Assembly (NCBI RefSeq): GCF_001984175.1
Contig: NZ_MTQP01000053.1
Coordinates: 1 to 64,000, forward strand
Length of the DNA stretch: 64,000 nt
Reading direction: 5' to 3'
Source of the DNA: Saccharothrix sp. ALI-22-I
Lineage (GTDB): Bacteria > Actinomycetota > Actinomycetes > Mycobacteriales > Pseudonocardiaceae
Shown: piece by piece, positions 7,140 through 14,346 of the stretch
How the letters are laid out: every line of letters begins with the position of its first letter
Numbering within the stretch: the stretch's first letter is position 1
Made by a program: the position numbers and the translations under genes
The notes under the pieces: model-generated
The model's database searches: none
What the model was told of the DNA's origin: nothing
Seen by the model: the letters and a program-made list of their open reading frames with translations, nothing else

Positions 7140-8734
7140 CGGGTCTCGATCACGTTGCGGCGCATCTTCAGGCTGGCCGTGAGGGTGCCGTCGGCGACCG
7201 TGAAGTCCTTCGGCAGCACGACGAACTTCTTGATCGTCTCGTGCCGCGCCAGCTTGTCGTTGGCGGCCTTGACGGCCCGGCCGACCTCGGCGTCCGCGTC
7301 GAGGTCGGCGGGCGCGAGATCGGGGTCGATGGTGACCAGCGCGACGCAGTAGTTGCGCCGGTCGCCGTGCACCAGCACGTTCCCGATGTACGGGCTGTTG
7401 GACTTGACCAGCCCCTCCACCGCCTGCGGCGCGACGTACTTGCCGCCGGAGGTCTTGATCAGCTCCTTCTTCCGGTCGGTGATGCGCAGCCGGCCGGCCT
7501 CGTCCAACTCGCCGATGTCGCCGGTGTGCAGCCAGCCGTCGCGCAACGCCTCGGCGGTCTCCTCGGGCAGCCCGTGGTAGCCGCGCATGATGCCGCGCCC
7601 GCCGATCAGCACCTCGCCGTCGTCGGCGATGCGCACCTCGGTGCCGAGCAACGGCTTGCCGACCGTACCCAGCTTGTTCGCGCCGGGCCGGTTCACGAAC
7701 GACGCCGCCGAGGACTCGGTCAGGCCGTAGCCCTCCAGGATCGTGATGCCCGCCCGGTCGAAGAACTCGCCGACCGGCCGGGACAGCGGCGCCGAGCCGG
7801 ACACGAAGTACTTGATCCGGCCGCCGACCCGGTCCCGCAGCTTGCTGAACACCAGCTTGTCCGCGATCCGGCGGCGGACGCGCCACTCCGGGTGCTCGGC
7901 CACGGCCAACGCCCAGTCGAACAGCTTCGCCTTCACCCCGCCCGCCTCGCGCATCGAAGCGACGACCCGCTGGTGGATCTTCTCGAAGATGCGCGGCGCG
8001 GCGGCCACCACGGTCGGGCGCAGCTCCAGCAGGTTGGCCGCGATCCGGTCCACGTCGCCGTCCACGGCGGTGGGCACGCCGGTCGCGATCATCGCCACCT
8101 CCAGCACCTTGCCGAACGCGTGGGACATCGGCAGCCACAGGAAGTGCAGGTCGTCCAGGGTCAGCACGCCGAGGTCCGTGATCGCGTCCGCCGTGTGCAG
8201 CCAGTTGTCGTGGGTGAGCTCGACGCCCTTGGGCGTGCCCGTGGTGCCGGACGTGTAGATCAGCGTGGCCAGCCGGTCCGGCGTCAGCTCGTCCACCATC
8301 GCGTCGTAGACGGCCTTTGCCGTCGAAGCGGCCACCGGTTTCGGCTCCCAGTCCGGCGTGATCACCTTCGCGTCCACCTTGCCCGCGAGGTCGGGGTCGG
8401 CGACCACGAAGATGCTCTCGGAGTCGCGGATGATGTGCGCGACGACGTCCGGCGTGCTGCTGGGGTAGATCGTCGTCGTCACGCCGCCCGCCGCCAGCAC
8501 GGCCAGGTCGGTGAGGATCCAGTCCACGCTGGTCGCGGCCATGATCGCGACGCGTGCCTCGTCCCGCACGCCCAGCTCGCGGAAGCCCAGCGCGCGCCTG
8601 CGCACGTGCTCGCCGACCTCGGCCCACGTCATCGATGTCCACGCGGCACCGGCGCCGGCCCGGTAGCGCAGCGCCTCGGCGTCCGGGGTGGCGCGCACCC
8701 GTTCGCGCAGCAGATCGGGAATGGAACGGGCCAC
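7103..8734 (-). CDS. Long-chain fatty-acid-CoA ligase (FAA1/FadD15 type)
   Basis: 543 aa complete ANL enzyme. Seen: P-loop TLIYTSGTTGTPKGVE near 156-171, A5-type GYGLTESSAASF near 333, WLHTGDIGELDEAGRLRITD near 400, and C-terminal LKMRRNVIETRYSD. It lacks the terminal PxxxxGK of some FadDs and instead has the LTASLKMRR ending typical of the FAA1/FadD15 group, which activates long-chain fatty acids via acyl-AMP. The GTG start has AGGAGGT about 6 bases upstream. It is divergent from a TetR gene across a palindromic operator, so it is probably repressed by that regulator, plausibly relieved by an acyl-CoA (inference). Confidence 0.9.
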   Translation of the reverse strand: MARSIPDLLRERVRATPDAEALRYRAGAGAAWTSMTWAEVGEHVRRRALGFRELGVRDEARVAIMAATSVDWILTDLAVLAAGGVTTTIYPSSTPDVVAHIIRDSESIFVVADPDLAGKVDAKVITPDWEPKPVAASTAKAVYDAMVDELTPDRLATLIYTSGTTGTPKGVELTHDNWLHTADAITDLGVLTLDDLHFLWLPMSHAFGKVLEVAMIATGVPTAVDGDVDRIAANLLELRPTVVAAAPRIFEKIHQRVVASMREAGGVKAKLFDWALAVAEHPEWRVRRRIADKLVFSKLRDRVGGRIKYFVSGSAPLSRPVGEFFDRAGITILEGYGLTESSAASFVNRPGANKLGTVGKPLLGTEVRIADDGEVLIGGRGIMRGYHGLPEETAEALRDGWLHTGDIGELDEAGRLRITDRKKELIKTSGGKYVAPQAVEGLVKSNSPYIGNVLVHGDRRNYCVALVTIDPDLAPADLDADAEVGRAVKAANDKLARHETIKKFVVLPKDFTVADGTLTASLKMRRNVIETRYSDVLDSLYSD

Positions 8735-8755
8735 GGTGACCTCCTGGGGGAGCGG

Positions 8756-8775
8756 CGCTCTAGAGCGGTACTCTA
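8756..8775. promoter_or_regulatory. Overlapping palindromes between fadD and tetR, candidate TetR operator
   Basis: CGCTCTAGAGCG (8756-8767) is a perfect 12-bp palindrome; overlapping it, TAGAGCGGTACTCTA (8761-8775) is an imperfect 15-bp dyad with 5-base arms TAGAG/CTCTA. The second covers the probable -10 of tetR, as expected for autorepression. Site function is inferred. Confidence 0.55.
8769..8774 (+). promoter_or_regulatory. Putative -10 box (TACTCT) of tetR
   Basis: TACTCT lies 6 bases before the GTG at 8781 and inside the dyad at 8761-8775; leaderless-type spacing. Confidence 0.4.
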
Positions 8776-8780
8776 ACGCG

Positions 8781-9329
8781 GTGAGATCGACTAGTCAGCG
8801 GGCCGTGCTGGACGCGGCGCTCGCGCTGGTCGACGAGGGAGGGCTGGACGCGGTCACGATCAGCGCGTTGACCGCCCGTTCCGGTGTCTCCAACGGCAGC
8901 GTCTACCACCACTTCGGCAGCCGGGCCGGCCTGTTCGCCGTGCTGTACGGGGAGAGCTTCGCGCACTGCGTCGCCGCGATGACCCCGGCGCTGGACGTCG
9001 GCGACGCGGAGAAGGCCGTGCGGGCGGTGGTGGCGCGGTACCTGGAGTGGGTCGCCGCGCACCCCGGCCGGGCCCGGTTGCTGTACACCGCGCCGTCGAC
9101 CGCCGATCCCGAGGTGAAAGCGGCGCTGTTCGAGCCGGTCGCGCGCTGGTTCGCGGCCCGGATGGCGGCGGGCGAGGTGCGCGAGATCCCGTTGTGGGCG
9201 CTGGACCCCGTGGTGATGGGACCCGCGCACGAGTGCGCCCGGCGGTACCTGACGGGTGGCCTCGACCTGACCGTGGCGGGTGATCTTGTCGGTGATGCGG
9301 TGTGGGCGGCCGTCGCGCCCGTAGGGTGA
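8781..9329 (+). CDS. TetR/AcrR-family transcriptional regulator
   Basis: 182 aa. The N-terminal HTH (AVTISALTARSGVSNGSVYH, then HFGSRAGLFAVLY) is canonical TetR; the C-terminal ~130 residues are helical and hydrophobic, the usual ligand and dimer domain. The frame is open upstream to 8688, but GTG 8781 is chosen because it directly precedes the HTH, follows a -10 box by 6 bases, and upstream codons overlap the fadD start. The probable target is the divergent acyl-CoA ligase. Confidence 0.88.
   Translation: MRSTSQRAVLDAALALVDEGGLDAVTISALTARSGVSNGSVYHHFGSRAGLFAVLYGESFAHCVAAMTPALDVGDAEKAVRAVVARYLEWVAAHPGRARLLYTAPSTADPEVKAALFEPVARWFAARMAAGEVREIPLWALDPVVMGPAHECARRYLTGGLDLTVAGDLVGDAVWAAVAPVG
9322..9327 (+). 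promoter_or_regulatory. Putative -10 box (TAGGGT) of the YbjN-like gene
   Basis: TAGGGT ends 6 bases before the ATG at 9334. It overlaps the end of tetR, so the downstream gene probably has its own promoter. Confidence 0.4.
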
Positions 9330-9333
9330 TCGC

Positions 9334-9741
9334 ATGGCCACTTGGGGCGACCTCGCCGCATACGTGCACGACACCTATGACGTGATCTCGGAGAACGAGG
9401 ACGAGATCCGGATCCTGTTCAACTTCGAGCAGTTCGACGAGGACGACGAGCGGACCCAGGTGGTCATCCTGGTCCGCGAAGTGCTCGACAAGCTGCACGA
9501 GTGGGTGCAGATCGCCTCGCCGATCGGGCTGGCGGCGAACGTGGACCTGCACGCGTTCCTGTCCGAGGTCGGCAACTCGACCATCGCCTGCGGCGCGGCG
9601 GTCATGGGGGACCACGTCGTGCTGCGGCACTCGTTGCCGTTGATCAACCTGGACATCCACGAGTTCACCGAACCGCTGGCGCTGCTCGCGGGCACGGCGG
9701 ACCGGTTGGAGGAAACGTTCTTCGGGGGCGACAACTACTAG
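9334..9741 (+). CDS. YbjN/CesT-like small acidic protein
   Basis: 135 aa acidic protein. The alternating pattern (DEIRILFNFEQFDEDDERTQ, GNSTIACGAAVMGDHVVLRHSLPL, then DIHEFTEPLALLAGTADRLE) resembles the YbjN / type III chaperone-like fold common in actinobacteria, where it is a soluble alpha/beta protein of uncertain role. No catalytic motif. It stands alone between tetR and the iron box. Confidence 0.65.
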   Translation: MATWGDLAAYVHDTYDVISENEDEIRILFNFEQFDEDDERTQVVILVREVLDKLHEWVQIASPIGLAANVDLHAFLSEVGNSTIACGAAVMGDHVVLRHSLPLINLDIHEFTEPLALLAGTADRLEETFFGGDNY

Positions 9742-9743
9742 TG

Positions 9744-9762
9744 CTAACTTAGCCTTACCTAA
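9744..9762 (+). promoter_or_regulatory. Iron box (DmdR/IdeR-type operator)
   Basis: CTAACTTAGCCTTACCTAA matches the palindromic consensus TTAGGTTAGCCTAACCTAA at about 15-16 of 19 positions, with the right half nearly perfect. It lies 20 bases before the GTG of the following gene. A second, similar box sits before the siderophore operon at 47443, so both are probably under the same iron repressor. Confidence 0.75.
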
Positions 9763-9782
9763 CTAAGAGGGAAGGCGCACGC

Positions 9783-10184
9783 GTGTCCACACGGCCTGTC
9801 TCGATCGCCGGGTACGAGTCCATGACCATCCAGGTCCGTGCGGGTCTGGGTGAGCGAAGGCTGGTCGCCGCCGTCCGGTCCCTGTTGGTGCGGCACGAGG
9901 TGCTGCGGGCCGACGGCGTCACCGCCGACTCGTGCGTCCACCGGGTCGTGCTGCTGCCGGAGATGGTCCCGCACGCCGCCTCGGTGCCGGTCGAGGACAT
10001 GCCGGGCACCGGACCGCTGCGGGTGGTGTGGTTCGACGGCGGCGCGGTCGGCCGGATCGTGCTGGCCGTCCGCCGTGACGTCCTGGCCCGCCTGCCGTGG
10101 CACGTGCTGCTGCCCGGCCTGGTGTCGGCGTGGACGGCGAGCATCCACCTGCGCACCAGGCGGGTGTGGATCTCGGCGACCTGA
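9783..10184 (+). CDS. Small protein resembling the N-terminal half of an NRPS condensation domain
   Basis: 133 aa. LVAAVRSLLVRHEVLRADGV matches the conserved early helix of condensation domains, and a later TGPLRVVWFD matches the PLR strand. The expected HHxxxDG active site is absent: the region reads VRRDVLARLPWHVLLPG, after which the protein ends. It is therefore a truncated, catalytically dead condensation-like protein. GTG 9783 has GAGGGAAGG upstream, and codon use is normal for the region. The iron box just upstream implies expression under iron limitation. It could be an orphan fragment of a lost siderophore NRPS or a small accessory protein; the intact start signals favour a gene still expressed. 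Confidence 0.65.
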   Translation: MSTRPVSIAGYESMTIQVRAGLGERRLVAAVRSLLVRHEVLRADGVTADSCVHRVVLLPEMVPHAASVPVEDMPGTGPLRVVWFDGGAVGRIVLAVRRDVLARLPWHVLLPGLVSAWTASIHLRTRRVWISAT

Positions 10185-10207
10185 GCCCGTTGACGGTTCC
10201 GGGAGAC

Positions 10208-11686
10208 TCAGGTCACCGGCCAGGTGTGTACGGGCTCGTTGGTGTGCATGAGGTCCCGGTAGGTGCGGAGCATTCGGCGTAGGGCCTCGGGTCGGTCGAG
10301 GGCGGTGTGGTCGTAGTGGTGGTGGAAGGAGCGGGCTTGCCAGGTTGCGCCGTTCACGCCGGTCAGGCAGCGTTGTTCGATCACCCCGAGGAGCCGGTCG
10401 CGTTCCGCGGCCTCCACCTTCAGACGTACCAAGCCCTCGTGTGCCAGGGGCAGCAGACGTCGTAGGACGAGCTCGACGACTGGGACCGTTCCTAGCCCCG
10501 GCCAGTAGACCTGGGCGTCGATGCCGTCCCGTGCGCCGGAGGTGAAGTTCTCCTCCGCGGCGCTGAACGACATCTGGGACCACACCGGCCGTTCCTCCTC
10601 GGCCAGCATCCGCACCAAGCCGTAGTAGAACGCCCCGTTGGCCAGCATGTCGACCACCGTCGGCCCGGCCGGCAGCGTGCGGTTCTCCACTCGCAGGTGC
10701 GGTTGGTCGCGCACGACGTCGTAGACCGGGCGGTTCCAGCGGTAGATGGTGCCGTTGTGCAGCCGCAGTTCCGCCAGTGACGGCGTGTCGCCGTGCTCCA
10801 ACACCTGCAACGGGTCCTCCTGGTCGCAGATCGGCAGCAACGCCGGGAAGTACCGCACGTTCTCCTCGAACAGGTCGAAGATCGACGTGATCCACCGCTC
10901 CCCGAACCACACCCGCGGCCGGACGCCCTGTTCCTTCAGCTCGTCGCTGCGCGTGTCCGTGGCCTGCTGGAACAGCGCGATCCGGGTCTCCCGCCACAGC
11001 TCCTTGCCCAGTAAAAACGGCGAGTTCGCGCCCACCGCGACCTGCACGCCGGCGATCGCCTGGGCCGCGTTCCAGTGCGCCGGGAACGCCTCCGGCGACA
11101 CCTGGAGGTGGAACTGCGTGCTCGTGCACGCGCCCTCCGGCACGATCGAGTCCGCGGTCATCTGCAACCGCTCGACCCCGCTGATCGCGATCTGGATGTC
11201 CTCGCCCCGCGCCGCCAGCACCTGCTCGTTGAGCAACGCGTACCGCGGGTTCCCGGACAGCGCGGTCACGGCCAGGTGCTTGGGCTGCAACGTCGGCAGG
11301 ATGCCGATCATCACCATGTGCGCGTCCACGCCCCGCGCCTTGTGCTCGGCCTCGTTCAACGACCTCCGCACGACCTCCTCGAACGCCGAGATCCCGCCGC
11401 CGGTCAACAGCCGGGGCGCGACGTTGATCTCCAGGTTCCACTGGCCGAGTTCGGTCACGAAGTCCGGGTCGGCGATGGCCGCCAACGCCTCGGCGTTGCG
11501 CATCGCCGGGTCACCGACGTCGTCGACCAGGTTGAGCTCGATCTCCAGCCCGGTCGTCGGCCGGTCGAACTCGAACCGCGACTCCTTCAGCATCCGGGCG
11601 AACACGTCCAGGCAGCGACGCACCTTCGTGCGGTACCGCGTGCGGTCATCGCGGGTGAACTGCTGAGGTCCGACCTCGTCGCCCAT
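10208..11686 (-). CDS. Glutamate-cysteine ligase family 2 (GCS2) enzyme
   Basis: 492 aa. Seen: TTGLEIELNLVDDVGDP near 46, QWNLEINVAPRLLTGGG near 83, GACTSTQFHLQV near 184, GANSPFLLGKELWRETR near 217 and PHLRVENRTLPAGPT near 330, all typical of the ATP-dependent carboxylate-amine ligase GCS2 fold. Related proteins make gamma-glutamyl amides; true GshA activity is not certain, and the substrate cannot be read from sequence. It is transcribed with its own ATG, 25 bases downstream of pptT on the same strand. Confidence 0.85.
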   Translation of the reverse strand: MGDEVGPQQFTRDDRTRYRTKVRRCLDVFARMLKESRFEFDRPTTGLEIELNLVDDVGDPAMRNAEALAAIADPDFVTELGQWNLEINVAPRLLTGGGISAFEEVVRRSLNEAEHKARGVDAHMVMIGILPTLQPKHLAVTALSGNPRYALLNEQVLAARGEDIQIAISGVERLQMTADSIVPEGACTSTQFHLQVSPEAFPAHWNAAQAIAGVQVAVGANSPFLLGKELWRETRIALFQQATDTRSDELKEQGVRPRVWFGERWITSIFDLFEENVRYFPALLPICDQEDPLQVLEHGDTPSLAELRLHNGTIYRWNRPVYDVVRDQPHLRVENRTLPAGPTVVDMLANGAFYYGLVRMLAEEERPVWSQMSFSAAEENFTSGARDGIDAQVYWPGLGTVPVVELVLRRLLPLAHEGLVRLKVEAAERDRLLGVIEQRCLTGVNGATWQARSFHHHYDHTALDRPEALRRMLRTYRDLMHTNEPVHTWPVT

Positions 11687-11710
11687 ACCGCCGCCTTCCA
11701 GCCTTGATCA

Positions 11711-12370
11711 TCAGCGCGCGGGTACCGCGATCGCGGTCACCACAAACCCCTCCCGTGCCAGCCAGCGACCGGTGAACCCGTCCAACGCCACACCGTCCAC
11801 GATGGGGGCATCGATGAGGATGCGCGCGGTGAAAGTGCCGTCGTCCGGGTTGATGGTCACCTCCGCATCCTCGAACCCCAGCCACGTCCGCGCCAGTGGG
11901 AACCACGCTTTGTAGACCGTTTCCTTCGCGCTGAACAGCAGTCGGTCCCACGCCACCTTGTCGCCGGCCGCCCTCAGCTCGCCCATCCGGGCCAGTTCGC
12001 CGGGCACCGCGATGGCCTCCAGCACCCCCGACGGCGTCGGCTCGTTCGGCTCGGCGTCGATGCCGATGGTCCACACGTCGGAGACCCGGCCCGCGGCCGC
12101 CGCGCGGTAGCCCTTGCAGTGCGTGATGCTGCCGACCACTCCCGAAGGCCACGTCGGCTCCCGCTTCGGGCCGGGCAGCAGCGGCACGGGCGGGAACCCG
12201 AGCCCGGCCAGCGCCGTGCGCGCGCAGTGCCGCCCGGTGGTGAACTCCTTGCGCCTTTTGTCCACCGAACGGGCGATGTGCTCCTCCTCTTCGGGGAACA
12301 ACACCACCCCGTCGGGATCGTCGAAGGCCTCGAACGCCGAAATCGGGGGCGCGAGCAGGTCGGTGATCAC
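11711..12370 (-). CDS. pptT: 4'-phosphopantetheinyl transferase, Sfp/PptT type
   Basis: 219 aa. Seen: PKREPTWPSGVVGSITHCKG near 80, the Mg-binding IGIDAEPNE near 113, and LLFSAKETVYKAWFPLA near 153, the three Sfp-family signatures. It moves phosphopantetheine from CoA onto carrier proteins (polyketide, peptide, some fatty-acid synthases). GTG 12370 overlaps the stop of the preceding metallophosphatase by 4 bases. This pair matches mycobacterial pptH-pptT, in which the phosphatase opposes the transferase. Confidence 0.93.
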   Translation of the reverse strand: MITDLLAPPISAFEAFDDPDGVVLFPEEEEHIARSVDKRRKEFTTGRHCARTALAGLGFPPVPLLPGPKREPTWPSGVVGSITHCKGYRAAAAGRVSDVWTIGIDAEPNEPTPSGVLEAIAVPGELARMGELRAAGDKVAWDRLLFSAKETVYKAWFPLARTWLGFEDAEVTINPDDGTFTARILIDAPIVDGVALDGFTGRWLAREGFVVTAIAVPAR

Positions 12371-13212
12371 CGGGCGTCCCCCTCGCGCAGCACGTCCAGC
12401 AGCGGCGCCGTGGTCCAGCCGCGCGGCACCCACTCCCGCGGGTAACCGAGCGACACCTCGTCGAAGCGGACGCCGTCCTTGCGGATCGTGCGCGGGATGT
12501 GCAGGTGCCCGTAGACCATCACCGCCGCGCGGAACCGCAGGTGCCAGTCCGCGGTGCGCTCGGTGCCGCACCACAACGCGAATTCGGGGTACCGCAGCAC
12601 GAACGTGGGGTCGCGCACGAGCGGCCAGTGGTTGATCAGCACGGTCCGCAGCGAAGGGTCGACCGCGCGCAACCGCCGCTCGGTCTCCTCGATCCGCGCC
12701 GCGCACCACGCCTCACGGCTCGGGTACGGGTCCGGGTGCAGGAAGTACTCGTCGGTGCAGATGACACCGGCCTCCTGGGCGGCGTTCATCGCGGACGCCT
12801 TGTCCGTCGTCCCCGTCGGCCGGAACGTGTAGTCGTACAGTGTGAACAGCGGCGCCACCGCCACCGGCCCGCCGGCGCCCTCGAACACCGCGAACTCGTC
12901 CTCCGGCGTGAGCACGTCGATGCTCCGGCACAGCTCCACGAGTTGCTTGTAGCGCACCTCGCCGCGCGCCTGCGCGCCGTCGTCCTTCGTGGTCCACAGC
13001 TCGTGGTTGCCCGGCGACCAGACCACCTTGGCGAACCGGCCGCGCAGCACGCCCAGCGCCCACTCGATGTCGTCGAACTTCTCCGCCACGTCGCCCGCGA
13101 CGATCAGCCAGTCGTCGGGGGAGCGCGGCCGGATGGCCTCGACGATGTCGCGGTTCTGCTGGTAGGTCACGTGCAGGTCGCTGGTGGCGAGGAGTCGCGG
13201 CGGGGTGGTCAC
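12367..13212 (-). CDS. pptH: Calcineurin-like metallophosphoesterase, PptH-like phosphopantetheinyl hydrolase
   Basis: 281 aa. All metallophosphoesterase motifs are present: LLATSDLHVTY, DWLIVAGDVAEKFDD, VVWSPGNHELWTTK, TVLINHWPLV and MVYGHLHIPRT. In Mycobacterium tuberculosis the protein encoded next to pptT (PptH, Rv2795c) removes phosphopantetheine from carrier proteins; conserved order and overlap (GTGA) with pptT support the same role here. The GTG at 13212 sits unusually close behind GGAGG, but no better start is available before the DLH motif. Confidence 0.85.
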   Translation of the reverse strand: MTTPPRLLATSDLHVTYQQNRDIVEAIRPRSPDDWLIVAGDVAEKFDDIEWALGVLRGRFAKVVWSPGNHELWTTKDDGAQARGEVRYKQLVELCRSIDVLTPEDEFAVFEGAGGPVAVAPLFTLYDYTFRPTGTTDKASAMNAAQEAGVICTDEYFLHPDPYPSREAWCAARIEETERRLRAVDPSLRTVLINHWPLVRDPTFVLRYPEFALWCGTERTADWHLRFRAAVMVYGHLHIPRTIRKDGVRFDEVSLGYPREWVPRGWTTAPLLDVLREGDAR

Positions 13213-13366
13213 ACCTCCGAGCGTATCCGTGAGTTCACAGTTTCGGGGAGTGACCGCTCATCCGCTCATCGCGCCTGTGGCACCGTTCGGCGGAGCGTGG
13301 GGGGCCGCGTGACGCTGGACCACTCCCGTTCGTCGCGCGTTCTCTTACCAGCGGGCGTCCGGGTTC

Positions 13367-13390
13367 CTAGCGTGATGGGCATCACGCTAG
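13367..13390. promoter_or_regulatory. Perfect 11-bp-arm inverted repeat upstream of the transposase-like gene
   Basis: CTAGCGTGATG-GG-CATCACGCTAG, 22 of 24 bases self-complementary, ending 18 bases before the ATG at 13409. The short 2-base centre and lack of a T-tract favour a protein-binding operator over a terminator. It could alternatively be the remains of a mobile-element end. Confidence 0.6.
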
Positions 13391-13408
13391 TCCTGGGCGG
13401 AGGACCTG

Positions 13409-13984
13409 ATGACCAACTACGTACGACCAGCACAGCCGTTCGGCCGAACGGTGGGTGCGGAGATCGCCCGCCAGGTTCAGCAGCACACACACCCGGCGGT
13501 CGCGCCCCGGCGCACCGACGACGCCGCACTGGCCATGTTGCTGCGCGCCCGCCAGCGCGGTGACGCCCAGCGGCAGGAGCCGTGGGTGCGCCGTGCGCCG
13601 GAGACACCTCCCCGACCGCCGCACGCCGACGTGATCGAGCAACTGGCCGTGCGCCTGGTGCCGCCGTCGCTGTGGGCCGTGGTCGAGCCGCTGATCCCGC
13701 CCGCGAAGGTGCGCCGCCAGGGCGGCGGCCGGGGCCGGGTGTCGGACCGGGCCATCTTCACCGCGATCGTGTTCGTGCTGACCAGTGGTTGCGCGTGGCG
13801 GCACCTGCCGCCGACGTTCGGCGTGACCGTGCCGACCGTGCACCGGCGGTTCCAGGAGTGGAGCGAGGCCGGGCTGTGGCTGCGGCTGCGGCGGGTGGCG
13901 ATGGAAGGCGCGGCGGACGACGCGGAGTGGCTGCGGCTGGTGCTCGAAGCGGCGGAACGGCGCGGCGCACGGGCCGCGGGCTGA
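13409..13984 (+). CDS. IS5-type transposase N-domain (DUF4096) protein, possibly domesticated
   Basis: 191 aa. Residues about 80-160 carry the DUF4096 helix-turn-helix found at the N-terminus of IS5/IS427 transposases (PPSLWAVVEPLIPPAK, GRVSDRAIFTAIVFVLTSG, then CAWRHLPPTFGVTVPTVHRR). The DDE catalytic part is absent, and no orfB or terminal repeats are seen around it. The first ~75 residues are not transposase-like. With a good GGAGG at 13399, an upstream palindrome and normal codon use, it looks retained as a DNA-binding protein rather than being fresh debris; this is inference. Confidence 0.65.
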   Translation: MTNYVRPAQPFGRTVGAEIARQVQQHTHPAVAPRRTDDAALAMLLRARQRGDAQRQEPWVRRAPETPPRPPHADVIEQLAVRLVPPSLWAVVEPLIPPAKVRRQGGGRGRVSDRAIFTAIVFVLTSGCAWRHLPPTFGVTVPTVHRRFQEWSEAGLWLRLRRVAMEGAADDAEWLRLVLEAAERRGARAAG

Positions 13985-14012
13985 ACGGAACGTGGAACGG
14001 CGGTGGGGCCAC

Positions 14013-14042
14013 GGACGTCCCTGTTTGTGAACCGGGACGTCC
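14013..14042 (+). terminator. Hairpin GGACGTCCC/GGGACGTCC between two small genes
   Basis: Perfect 9-bp arms around a 12-base loop (14022-14033), between the transposase-like gene and the 84-aa gene. Each arm also contains the self-complementary GGACGTCC. No T-tract. Either a terminator or a paired protein site. Confidence 0.4.
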
Positions 14043-14075
14043 GCTCCACCGTTTGTCCCAATGGAGGTGTTTGTC

Positions 14076-14330
14076 ATGGAAGAACTGTCCAGACGCGAGA
14101 TCGCACTGCTCAAGGCGACCGCCGCGAACCGGGTCGACCTGACCCGCAGCACCGAACCGGACGTGCGGGTGGACGGCCTGCCGTTCTGCGACCCGACCAC
14201 GGCGCGCGCCCTCGTGCACGCGGGCTTCATCGAAGCGGCAACCCCTGTCGCGCCCGGTCACCGAGCGCCCGCCCGTCTCACCGCCGCCGGTGTCGCGGTC
14301 CTGGGCCTGGACGTGGTGGCAGCGGCCTGA
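14076..14330 (+). CDS. Small hypothetical protein (84 aa)
   Basis: 84 aa, start ATG 14076 after GGAGGTG at 8 bases (the in-frame ATG at 14061 lies over that site). The N-terminus is helical and charged (ELSRREIALLKATAANRVDL), with FCDPTTARALVHAGFIEAA and PARLTAAGVAVLGLD following, a pattern reminiscent of small winged-helix or MarR-like fragments, though no family is recognised. It may be co-transcribed with the transposase-like gene. Convergent with the LytS kinase. Confidence 0.6.
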   Translation: MEELSRREIALLKATAANRVDLTRSTEPDVRVDGLPFCDPTTARALVHAGFIEAATPVAPGHRAPARLTAAGVAVLGLDVVAAA

Positions 14331-14346
14331 GGTTCCGTTCGCGCGG

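Noticed and set aside
6306..8642. 778-codon minus-strand frame across DUF998 and the acyl-CoA ligase
   Set aside because: Out-of-frame shadow with no domain; the ligase in the neighbouring frame is complete.
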